Below, piece after piece: positions 38,018-48,600 of a stretch of DNA of 64,000 bases (position 1 is its first letter; every line of letters starts with the position of its first letter). Location of the stretch: the NCBI RefSeq assembly GCF_905220365.1, contig NC_061126.1:7564001-7628000 (forward strand), in the 5' to 3' direction. The notes under the pieces are model-generated. The model saw nothing but the letters and a program-made list of their open reading frames with translations. It made no database searches and had not been told where the DNA came from. The position numbers and the translations under genes were made by a program. This stretch comes from Vanessa cardui. Its lineage: Eukaryota > Arthropoda > Insecta > Lepidoptera > Nymphalidae.

Positions 38018-38310
38018 TTTTTGCAAGCCGGTCTGGGTGTTACCCACTCATCAGATATTCTACCATCAATCTCCAATTAAAAATATTTAGTATTGTTTTC
38101 TTCCGGTTGGCAGGTGGGGGAGCCAGTGTAAATACAAAATGAACCAAACAATGTTGGAAGGTAAGATATAATATCATAGCTTCCAACATTGTTTGGCACT
38201 TGGCATTGGCGATGTAAATAATGTTTAATTTCTTACAGCATTTATGTCGGTAGTTAACCATTTACCATCAGTTGTTTCATTTGCCCGTTCACTTTGCCTA
38301 CCTTTACTAT
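38018..38310 (+). repeat. repeat family B, copy 2 (diverged, with perfect hairpin)
   Basis: Left end GCAAGCCGGTCTGGGTG and CACTCATCAGATATTCTACC correspond to the right part of the minus-strand copy at 14176-14460; the right end AACCATTTACCATCAG and GCCCGTTCACTTTGCCTACC corresponds to its poly-A side. The middle holds a perfect inverted repeat (38144-38196) at the place where other copies have an imperfect stem. It directly follows a family C copy. Confidence 0.65.
38144..38196. repeat. perfect 17-bp inverted repeat with 19-nt loop
   Basis: CCAAACAATGTTGGAAG (38144-38160) and its exact reverse complement CTTCCAACATTGTTTGG (38180-38196) flank a 19-nt spacer. It lies where family B copies at 14254-14292, 44109-44143 and 59020-59064 also have a stem-loop, but with a different stem sequence. 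Confidence 0.85.
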
Positions 38311-38656
38311 AAAAATATAATAAAAATGCAAAGATCGCTGCCTAACAGTCGCAGTTTATAATTAAAATTGCAATTGAAGGAATTCCCTGCAGTTGAAGGA
38401 TTTTCCTCTCTACAAACGAGATTATATATTTTTTTGTATTATGTTTGAGCAAGACCTACTTTAAACGAGAATTTATGACAAGAAATAAATAGCGATTATT
38501 TGAAAGCCCATTAAGTGAAAATGTGAAACATTTCATTTACGACAGATGATGCACAGGATACGACAGGAAAGGCAAAGTAGTTTGTAGTCATAACAGATAT
38601 ATATAATAATATCATTGGTGATATAATCACTGCTAAGTTTTATTTTCTCTTTTGAC
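38311..38656. other. unassigned DNA
   Basis: Nothing recognised between the family B copy and the SINE that follows. Confidence 0.4.
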
Positions 38657-38915
38657 GACGACCTCCATGGTCGAGTGGTGTGTAAACCGGTTTTCATGGG
38701 TACGCCACTCTGAGGTCCCGGGTTCGATTCCCGGCCGAGTCGATGTAGATTACCATTAGTTTTCTATGTTGTCTCGGGTCTGGGTGTTTGTGGTGCCGTC
38801 GTTACTTCTGATTTCCATAACACAAGTGCTTCAGCTATTTACATTGGGATCAGAGTAATGTATGTGATGTTGTCTCATATTTATTATTTATTTATTATTA
38901 TTATTTACTGTTAAC
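38657..38915 (+). mobile_element. SINE family S, copy 2 (tRNA-derived)
   Basis: Closely matches the copies at 21768 and 40287: A box TGGTCGAGTGG, B box GGTTCGATTCC, body GTCTGGGTGTTTGTG and CATTGGGATCAGAGTAATG, ending in TTATTATT repeats. A T17 run follows at about 38938. Target duplication not resolved because both flanks are low complexity. Confidence 0.92.
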
Positions 38916-40277
38916 TTTAACATTCATAGTTCTTAGTTTTTTTTTTTTTTTTTGGCAAACGTATTTTTAAACTATGTCTTAGTTAAGAAAAAACTCAGAA
39001 GTAGCATAATAAAGCCGTAACCTTGTTGTAAGCTGGACATAACAATGCAAAAAGCAAACACTAGAACGTAAATAATTCATTGTTTCAGTTGTACCGGTCT
39101 GGATAACTTTTAGGTCACTGTATGAATCAGGTAAAAGATAGTTGTTTTGAGAAAGCAAAACAAAAACTTCCTAAATTACATTAAAAATTTCTAAAATGTA
39201 TAGTGTAAACATTTGCAAAGTAACTCTTTAATTAAAGGTATAATATAGAAATATATCAAATATAATTAATATATAGATAACATTACTTATTATTAAATTA
39301 AGTCTTAGTTTAGTATATGAAATAAAATAATTAAATACTAATTATGCCGTTACAAAAAGTTCAACGTTCGTTCTGCAATTGTTATAATACAATAGCTATT
39401 ATTTCTGTGCAATAGCACATGATGTTCTTCCGTGGCAGCTACCGATCTAGAATTCACGGAGGCTTATAACTTCATTCCACCTTGCAATTACGTTGCAGTT
39501 AGTTTTTTGCAGAGCGAACTGTGTGGCATTCGCGAACATTTCAACAACTGCAAACATTCGTCATTAGTTAACATTATTCACTTGAATGCCTTGTTTTTCA
39601 ACGTCTGCCTTTTAATGAAATGCTTTTTTTAATAAAGCACCTACTTAAGTGCCTATTGTTTCGTGAGGCGTCGCTTTCCATTCACAAATAGATACTGTCC
39701 TCTTTGGAGACAATTATTTTTGACGGGATTATAATTATTTCATTACGTAAATTTTGTACGAACACTTATACTTAACTCATTTGAACTTAGTTAACTTTAT
39801 TAGGATTTAATTCATACATAATTAAATGGCTTCTATTTTTGAAATGACATATTCTGTTCTCAAAGTATGTCATTTATTAAATTATTTATTTACGTTTATA
39901 TAAAAGCAGGTGGACGCCAGTTTAAATGCACTTTCGCCTTCAGTGGACGGCCAATTGTTTGCGGGATAAATATATACATATATATATAAACGATAGCCTA
40001 CGAATATATTTTATGACTAGTATGTATTAAGAACAATGATGAGACCTATTTCTAATTCCATCCATCAATCAAAATGACAGTTTTTATTCAATTCGAGTTG
40101 TCTTTAAAACAACCTCTAAAGACGTCAAACGAAAAGGTAATAGAGAAAAGACACCCAGACCAATATCTTATTTATTGCCGGCTTTAAATTTTGTTGCATA
40201 TTCATTGCATTAAATTGCTTTTCTGAATAAATACGATAGCTGCAAAAATATAATCCGAAGGTTACAAAAAGTATAAC
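38916..40277. other. AT-rich DNA, one GC-richer patch
   Basis: No gene recognised. A patch at 39430-39600 (GGCAGCTACCGATC, CACCTTGCAATTACGTTGCAG) contains an open frame without known motifs. Confidence 0.4.
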
Positions 40278-40286
40278 TTTAAGAGC

Positions 40287-40537
40287 CTTGACGACCTCCG
40301 TGGTCGAGTGGTGTGTACACCGGTTTTCATGGGTACGCCACTCCGAGGTCCTGGGTTCGATTCTCGGCCGAGTCAATGTAGATTATCATTAGTTTTCTAT
40401 GTTGTCTTGGGTCTGGGTGTTTGTGGTACCGTCGTTGCTTCTGATTTTCCTTAACACAAGTGCTTTAGCTACTTACATTGGGATCAGAGCAATGTATGTG
40501 ATGTTGTCTCATATTTATTGTCTCATATTTATTTATA
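40287..40537 (+). mobile_element. SINE family S, copy 3, with 9-bp target duplication
   Basis: 251 bp between a perfect 9-bp direct repeat TTTAAGAGC (40278-40286 and 40538-40546). Head with A box TGGTCGAGTGG and B box GGTTCGATTC; the body matches the other two copies; the tail is TCTCATATTTATTG followed by TCTCATATTTATTTATA, a short internal tail duplication. The minus-strand frame 40125-40376 is a shadow of this element. Confidence 0.94.
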
Positions 40538-40546
40538 TTTAAGAGC

Positions 40547-43500
40547 AAAGTTGATAAAAAGTTCATTGTTATAATTTTAAAAACATTACACGCATATGTC
40601 TTTAATACCGCACGATTTTTTATGCATCGTTGAGTGACGAGATCACGTTTGTTTTTATTACTATAAAACTGTATTTCAGATATAAATGTACCTACGCACT
40701 GGCAATGTAGGATCCAATAATATTATATAATATTATAAATTATTAACAATTCCTTTTTTCATTTTATTGTTATTTGTTTGTTTAGGACATATACAGACTT
40801 TGTCCAATTAAATTACTGTTCGCTTTAAACGAATCTTTCGTCAATTGTGAACAAACGTTAGTAATATACAAACACATAGAATTTTTCCCATCCAAAACAT
40901 AAAATTAAAAAAAATACCCACAACGGAATTTTTTCATCAATGCTTTTTCTTTTTATTAAACAGATTAAACAACTTTGCCATAAATTGTTTCCAAATTAGT
41001 TACCAACATAATTTATAGCGACTGCATAAATATTAATTCCAAAATAAATAAAATACCTGTTCCAAATAGCCAAACTATCAATATTGATATCATATAAAAT
41101 CAATCAAATATTATTTCATAGTTTATAATAATTATCTACTTACTGTTTATAATAATCATCATAATTAATTAGGGCTGGCAAAATTTTATTTTCATGTTTT
41201 GGATGGGGATTTCATTTTTTTTTGTATGTAGTTTGTTTTTTGTATCGGTATTACTTGTGCCCTACATAAGTCTTTTGTTTCTTGTTATTCTTAAATGGTT
41301 CGCCATACAGATTCAGGAGATGACAGAAGTTTACACACCCTAAATAAATATGGGTAGCATTTTTTGGGAATTATATTAATTTATTATTCCTTCATTCGAA
41401 TTCTAATTAAGTAAGTAATGACTTATTAACGTTGGCTGGCGATTGTTGACGAAGTATTCTTTTAAATATAATGTAATTTAGAAACATAGTACCTATGTTC
41501 TTCTGATCAAGAAAAACTCAGTCTTCTGGCTTGGTCCACGACAAAGTTAAAATCGAAATGCCCTGAATGACTTAAGGAAAAGAATGTTACGGCTACGGCG
41601 AAACTTCTTTGGTAGGTACCGTGTCCCCAAATAATATGTTCTTATATTTTGTTTCTAAATTTTATTTTAAATTTGTATTAAGTAAGTCAGTTAAGTAAGT
41701 AAATAAGTATTTTTTTCATTGGTTGTTATTTTTAGTTAATTTTGTGGGAATTTTAAAGAGCGAACTTTAGTACGAATTCGTTCGACTGTTCGACTACGAA
41801 TTTCCACCAGCGTCCTTTCTGGTCATTTTATTTCGATTGATTTGAAATAGTTTCCTTCTTTTTATACATTTTTGGAAAAAAAATTTGGTTTTGAGGAAAA
41901 AAAATATAAAAAAAGTATTGAAACAATTTCGATTTCCGTCTCGCATTTTTAAATTTGGACCGATAATTATTGTTTAAATATTGACAAATATTCAGTGTTT
42001 AATCATTTTTAAAAAACAAAAGAAAAAACCACTTTTGGTTTTATTTGATACTTTTTTTTAATAAATTTTTGAAGTTGCATTTTTGACAAATTTTGAAAAT
42101 AGCTAAAAAACGTGATAACTCAAAAATGGTTCACTTTTGGATCACCCCCATCACCTCCTAACGGATAAACATAGAATTACCAATAACCCTGTAGGTATAT
42201 GTACTAAAACTCTCATTGATTTGATTTTTTTATTTTAATTACACTTCACTATTAGCTGGCTGATAAAAAATGAAGAAGTATATATACATATTGTACGGAT
42301 TCAATAAAAATACACGTTTAACTGTATCATTATAAAGTAAGCCTATTAACCTTTCTCCGTGAAGTTACCTTATGACGAGAATAGAAATGCCATTCACAGC
42401 ACAGGCGTGGAGGATTGAGTGAGGTACTTTGTCCGTATGTTGCGTACGTGATTACTCTCTAAATATTCCACTTTATCGTTCAATCCTCTCTTTGTCGTGT
42501 AAAGAAGAAATGCCAGAAGGTAAACTTGAATAATATATAGAGGTGGCGGAGGGTGAACCATTTATCCAAATTGTCGTCTCCGTCATCGTAGCAAGGAAGT
42601 TAAAAATAAAGAAATTGTCGGTACAAGATACATTTACAATGCCTCTAAAAATGTATTCAGTAATTGAACTGAGTATATATTTACTAAAAAAATATTAATT
42701 TCACAAGAAACATTTAATTAAATAAATAAGAAATAACACCTAAGAAAACGGCTACGGCTTCCATCTCGCATCTCCAATGCAGATCAATGGATACATATAC
42801 GCCAGTTATTCATCCACCACGTGGAGGATTCCTCACGGCGTTTTTTATTACCGACAAGTGAGAGATGAATGATAAACAAAAAATAAGTGTATGACAATCT
42901 AGTGTTTACCCGCCCAAATTTCAATGCGAAAAATCTAAGATTAAGATGCATTGTTTTAATTACCTAGTTATCTACGTGAATAAAAATAAATTGTATTTCG
43001 TTTTTATTAATGATATTTTCAAATAGGTTAATCATATAAATGGAATTATAATTACACTACTTAGTGGTTAGCTAAATAATAGTATTCATAAAAACCTACA
43101 AAGATTACGAACATAAGTAAGTTTTATTCGTTTCGCTCGCAACGAAATAACTCCTAATTAAAGCAATGTTTGAGTAGCTATTTCCATCAATGACTATCGC
43201 GTGTTTTCAGACGATTTAAATTGAATGCAGTGACTTATTTTGTAATTATTTTTGAACAATTTTTATAATATGAGTTTGCTTCCCGATAAATATGAACTCT
43301 GTGGTTATGTTGACATCATAAAAAATACACGTTTTATAGATCGATAAACAGACAACTGAAATGTGTCGACTTTGATTAGAATATAGTCAGAAATAACCAT
43401 TTTCTGCACTAAAATTTATGCTTTACAGTATAATAATAATTTGCATTAAATCTTTAATGTAAAATCGTTATCTGATCATATTTACTCAATTGTTTCTACA

Positions 43501-44107
43501 TCTTGTCACATATAACGAGTAAACTTTCGGTACAAATAAAAAGGTTCAGAAATGGTTAACACTATTTTTTACGGATACAAAACTTCGAAGGGTAAATCAA
43601 ATAATAAAGGTAAATTGTATTATTGTCCCAGATTCACGTAACTAAATGAAAGAATAGAGGATTTGATTTGATATCTACTAAATCACCCCTTATACGAGAT
43701 TTGTTACGAAGACATAAAACTTTGATTAAAACAGATTCACATAGAATTTTGTTTTAGACTGGAAAACAAAATATTCTAAGTTTCAACAACTCCAAGCTAC
43801 TTTATGATACTACTCATGCATCGGCTCAGAACGAAGTCGTTGGGGTTTATTTTTTGTGTGTCGAATCTTGTGTATCTTTTTTATATTGAACATGCTTTGT
43901 TCCATACTCCACAAACTAATTTTATATTTAATTTTTTTTCGTAATTTTTTACGTTTGGCAGCCATATGTTATAGAAAGTATGATTCATGAGTCTTAAGAT
44001 TTTCTTTTTAATTCTTTTAATAATTCTTCAATTGACATTTTACTTTTGAATACATATTTTGAACTCCAATATTTATTCCAGACCTTTTTGACTCTTCGCT
44101 CTATTTA
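40547..44107. other. AT-rich gene-free stretch
   Basis: No gene. Long runs of A or T and short tandem AAGTAAGT steps (about 41680-41712). A degraded SINE lies at 42745-42965. Nothing else is recognised. Confidence 0.45.
42745..42965 (-). repeat. degraded SINE related to family A
   Basis: In minus orientation it keeps the landmarks GAGGATTCCTCACGGCGTTTTT, GAGAGATGAATGATAAAC, GTGTTTACCCGCCC and GATTAAGATGCATTG in family A order, with many substitutions. An old copy or a sister family. Confidence 0.6.
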
Positions 44108-44169
44108 GGCGATGTAATGAATGGTTAATATTTTTTACAACGCAATGTGTGCGGTGGCAACCACTTACC

Positions 44170-44667
44170 GATGTTGATACGGCTCGACTAGTATATTTTA
44201 GTTACTTTCATAGTATAATGTCCTACGGTATTATGCTTTGGGGTAACGCAGCCGCTATCCAAACTATATTTGTGCTGCAGAAGAGGGCTATTCGCGCAAT
44301 CTATAACCTAGGAGCCAAGGAATCTTTAAGGCATAGATTTAAAGAAATTAAGATATTGACTGTTGCTTCTCAATACATATTTTGTAATGTTTTATATGTA
44401 CGGAAAAATATTAATGTTTTTATGAGAAAATGTGATTCTCATAACATTGGTACAAGGAACAAACACAATCTTGTTACTCCTGTTACTCGACTGCATAGAG
44501 TCAGTAACTCTTTTGTGGGGCAATGTATACGCTTCTACAACAGGATCCCAGAAAGCGTTCAAAATGCTTCTGTTGCCAAATTTAAAAAAATTGTTAAGGA
44601 ACGCTTGTGTGCAAAAGGTTACTATACAATTAGCGAGTTTATGTGTGATAGCACACCTTGGGAATGA
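44170..44667 (+). pseudogene. LINE reverse transcriptase C-terminus (truncated)
   Basis: Open without stops to TGA 44665-44667. The protein reads as the region after the RT core, with YFHSIMSYGIMLWG, LQKRAIRAIYNLGAKESLR and a C-terminus KFKKIVKERLCAKGYYTISE. The catalytic domain is missing through 5' truncation, so it cannot be active. The longer open frame starting at 44149 borrows its first seven codons from the family B target sequence. Confidence 0.88.
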
Positions 44668-44907
44668 AACGATCGCCTCCTGGCTATTTCTAATCATATA
44701 CTACTATGTAAGGTACATAAATGTACATAAATTTGACAAAAAAAAAATAACAGAAAAAAAAGACCCGCTGAGTTTCTTTCGCCGGTTCTTCTCAGGTCAG
44801 GGTGTTCCTTTTTCCGAACCGGTGGTAGTGTTTATTTGACAATCAATAAGTAAGTGTAATGCTTTTATATTAAATAAAGGAATTTGAGTTTGAGTTTGAG
44901 TTTGAGT
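44170..44907 (+). mobile_element. 5'-truncated LINE, family E, copy 1, ending in (TTTGAG)n
   Basis: 738-bp 3' fragment of a non-LTR retrotransposon. It contains the C-terminal reverse-transcriptase coding part (to 44667), a 3' region with CGCCGGTTCTTCTC and GAACCGGTGGTAG, and a terminal TTGAGT microsatellite instead of poly-A. Flanked by a 5-bp TTACC duplication inside family B. The same coding end and GCCGGTTCTTCTC ... GAACCGGTGGTAG phrase occur at 47918-48640 (minus), which identifies one LINE clade. Clade name (CR1/L2/Daphne-like) is only a guess. Confidence 0.9.
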
Positions 44908-44945
44908 TTACCAGCAGGCGGCCTATATGCTCGTCCGCTAAAATA

Positions 44946-45462
44946 AAAGAGAGATGACTCAATCTTTCTACTATGTTCTCATATCCTTAAATATTTAATA
45001 CTCGTTCTGATCATATTGGAGATGTAGATTTGAAAGAAAAAAATCGTTTTAATTTTGTGAAGGTTTTATTTTTTGTTAATACATATTAATTATGAAGGCA
45101 TCCGCGGCCGAACTAAAACTAAATTACTTTAACGTAAGTTGCACAGTTTTCATCCGACATTCCTGCTAGCAAACTAAAATTAAATATTATACTGTTAATT
45201 TCAAATTTATTTCGTGTTACCCAAGTACGGAATAACACTAAATAATAAATAAACGATATTTATTGTGCACAATTAAAATTATTTTCATTGCAAACTTATA
45301 CCAGAAAATGGCATAATTTGTGAATAACAAAATGCATTAGATTAATATTAAATCGCCACATAATATTAGCGAGACAATATTATCATGAAAGCAAAATACT
45401 TCAATATCTTTAAAAGCGTGAAAAAGATCATAACAGTAATTGTAGTCAGAATATAAAAGATT
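44946..45462. other. AT-rich spacer downstream of CCT2
   Basis: Nothing recognised between the split repeat and the putative CCT2 poly(A) signal. Confidence 0.45.
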
Positions 45463-45468
45463 TTTATT
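45463..45468 (-). terminator. putative CCT2 poly(A) signal AATAAA
   Basis: AATAAA on the minus strand about 143 bp past the CCT2 stop codon, the only perfect hexamer in the first 150 bp of the 3' side. It suggests a short 3' untranslated region. Confidence 0.55.
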
Positions 45469-45610
45469 GTAGACCATAGTGATGTTATTGTTTTTTAAAT
45501 ATCATATTTGTATATATATTTCCTGTATCTTTAAGTCCTATGTAAAACAGACCTTAAACACACTTTTAAAATAGGATATTGTGAGAAGACAATTAATCCT
45601 TAGTAAGCAA

Positions 45611-48600
45611 TTAGCAAGGGCGACGATCAGGTCCGCGTCTGCGAGGTGCTGCCTTTAGGATATTATCGACACGAAGAATTACTTCGGCGGCCTCCGCAGC
45701 GGAAAGCAGTACTTGACGTTTGACAACATACGATTCGGTGATGCCGAGCTTTTTCATATCTCCAACGCGGCCGTTCTCCATATCTGAAAGCAACATTTAA
45801 ATGAAGAAATTGTAATGATTATAATTTTAAGCATTTTTATTACCACAAATGTATACAGGTTAAAGATTTTTATTCTCATAAGAACATACATAGGTTAACT
45901 TATATGAGATGAAATAATGTTAAACACATACATTGATATTTGATACATGGAATGGCTAGTGCTACTTAATATTGTCTAATATACATTTTTTAAGTTTATT
46001 TTTAAAAGTATTTAAACATTCACATTATTTTATGTAGTTTGGCAAATCATTATATATATAAATATTATATATATGATGATTGTATAAATATGTATATTAC
46101 ATTCTTTATATTTAAAGAGTATACATATGTATATTCATTGATATTAAATTTATAGGTCACCATAGACAAATCAATACCGATCATAGAGATTAGAAAAAAT
46201 CTTTTTTTAATTCCAGCTTCACATATCCATATAATATTAAATTTACAGAACTTAATATTTTAGTTTATAGTTTTAAGACAGACGGTTCGTAGCATGTTTA
46301 TATGTTGTAGGTTTTATGAGATATATCAACGCGGTCGAATATAATTTTATCAATCCATTTTATAGTATTAAAAATTCATATTTAAATAGCGCGAAAACGC
46401 TACTTGGACAATATGGCGCTGCAATGGTGTCTGTGATGTCACTTGCCTGTATTTTAATCTGAGGTACATATAGTAAATAGGCAATCAAAGTTAAGAATCA
46501 AGTGACTTCACTATGAGTCCTGCTAATCAGGAGCTTTTTGTGTCATGTGACAAATGTTTAAAATCATGCAATTTTATTTATGGCTTTTGAATAAATTAAG
46601 TATAATTTTCAACTTTCATTATTAAATAATCATTTTAAAACTCATAGTATACACTGATTACAATAATTGACACTTTATTTTTCGCATTGTCATATTTATT
46701 AGCCTGTTGTCTTTTGGGTAACGTCAACTCCTATTCTGTCATGCGGACTATCCGTCGCCAATTTCTACTCTAATATTATATATAGATATAAAATTAGAAT
46801 AATAAAAGAGATTTTTTTACTAATGGAACATGATTTTACTCCATATCTTATCATTTATTTAATTTCCTTCACAGTATGATTTTTGTTGCCAGTTGAATTC
46901 ATACTTTATGAATCGTGTGATATAGAGTAACGTAATAGTAACATTGTGTAAAACAGTGTAAACTCTTTATAACATTATCCTTCATAACGATAGACTCTCT
47001 ATAAAGTAGAAGTGAGCACGACTTGGTTGGTTTGCGTTAAAACCCATATATTGATACACTCTGTATAGCGATACAGCCATCCTCTATTACGAAGAAATGT
47101 GTTCATAATTTTAGACAGTAACTATTTATTATCCTGTTTACCCAATCATATCTAATCTTCGAAGCATAGAGTTAGCATTTTTCCCTGCTAATACAATCAG
47201 TATTAGCTTAATTAAGATGAAGAAAATGATCTAGTGGACGAAACCGAATCACCACCAATTGTTGCTAAGTTGGTAGAATTTTTTTTGTTTAATCAAGACG
47301 ATTCCACCACATACACTAGATATGAATAGAATACATAAAAAAAAAAACTTATCGGACTATATGTGTAAACAATAATTTATAAGCATATTTTATCTATTTC
47401 GATTTTGATTCGATCGATTTGGTTGTTTTATTTTGGTCACTCCATATAACGATAACTCTCTATAAGGACAAAAAATGCTCAGTCCCTTGAGTTTCGTTAT
47501 AACGAGTTTACACTGTATTTATAATTTTCATAATTCTGGAATGTAGTCTTCACGGTACGGTGCTAATATGAAAAGTTTGCCTTACAATAAAATTTAAAAG
47601 TTCGTGTAATAAATGGTTAAGCGTCGTGCGTCGCCACTCACCGAGCCCCATGGTGCTGTCGGCCTGCGCGTGGTGCGCGCGCAGGCGGGCGATGAGCTCG
47701 GCGCTGTCGTAGCCCGCGTTGTCGGCCACGGCGGCGGGCAGGCGTCGCAGCGCCACGGCGAACGCCTCCACAGCCGCCGCCTCCTTGCCCGCCGTGCGAG
47801 CCGCCGCGCGCGACACCGCCTCAGCCATCAGCATCTCGCTCGCGCCTGCGGAACAGTCACCGTTAATCGATTGGTATATGTTGTGACGCTCGTGAAAATG
47901 CCGATTAGGATAACAAGAATTCAAATTCAAAATCAAAATCAAAATAAACTTTATTCAAGTAGGCTTTTATAAGCACTTTTGAATCGTCATTTTACAATTA
48001 AGTGAAGCTACCACCGGTTCGGTAAGTAGATTCTACCGAGAAGAACCGGCAAGAAACTCAGTAGTTACTCTTTTTTAACATTTAAAAAATACAACGTCAT
48101 GTTAATTAAATACAATTATTTCAATTAATGTATCCTGCTTGGAAGTCAACAGGTATTAACTCCACGCTTTTTTATCATCTACAAAATCTTGTATCGAATA
48201 GTATGCTTTTTCTACCAATGTATTTTTAACAAACGATTTGAATTTACTAAACGGCAAAGTTAAAAATTTCTGCGGAATTAGATAAGTGTATGACCGCTGA
48301 GTCGAGATGGCCCAGTGATTAGAACGCGTGCATCTTAACCGATGATTGCGGGTTCAAACCCAGGCAAGCACCGCTGATTCATGTGCTTAATTTGTCTTTA
48401 TAATTCATCTCGTGCTCAGCGGTGAAGGAAAACATCGTGAGGAAACGTGCATGTGACAAATTTCATAGAAATTCTGCCACATGTGTATTCCACCAACCTG
48501 CATTGGAACAGCGTGGTGGAATATGTTCCTTCTCCAAGGGAGAGGAGGCCTTTAGCCCAGCAGTGGGAATTTACAGGCTGTTGTTGTTATGACCGCTACT

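Larger units (their letters stand above)
44108..44945 (+). repeat. repeat family B, copy 3, split by a LINE
   Basis: The left part (44108-44169) GGCGATGTAATGAATGGTTA to GGCAACCACTTACC aligns closely with 59023-59090 of the family B copy at 58955. The right part (44908-44945) TTACCAGCAGGCGGCC and ATGCTCGTCCGC continues it directly. The intervening 738 bp (44170-44907) is a LINE insertion flanked by a TTACC duplication. The stem of this copy is GCGATGTAA (44109-44117) with TTACAACGC (44135-44143), one mismatch. Confidence 0.82.

Noticed and set aside
44432..44839. Frames overlapping the LINE E fragment (44432-44839 plus, 44392-44697 minus)
   Set aside because: Alternative frames over the same retrotransposon sequence; the real one is 44170-44667.
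47613..47972. 119-codon plus-strand frame
   Set aside because: Antisense shadow of the GC-rich CCT2 exon 9 running into the LINE tail; GC-rich DNA lacks stops in all frames.
48299..48375. tRNA-like head of SINE A copies
   Set aside because: Same reason: dispersed retroposon heads with degenerate tRNA structure.
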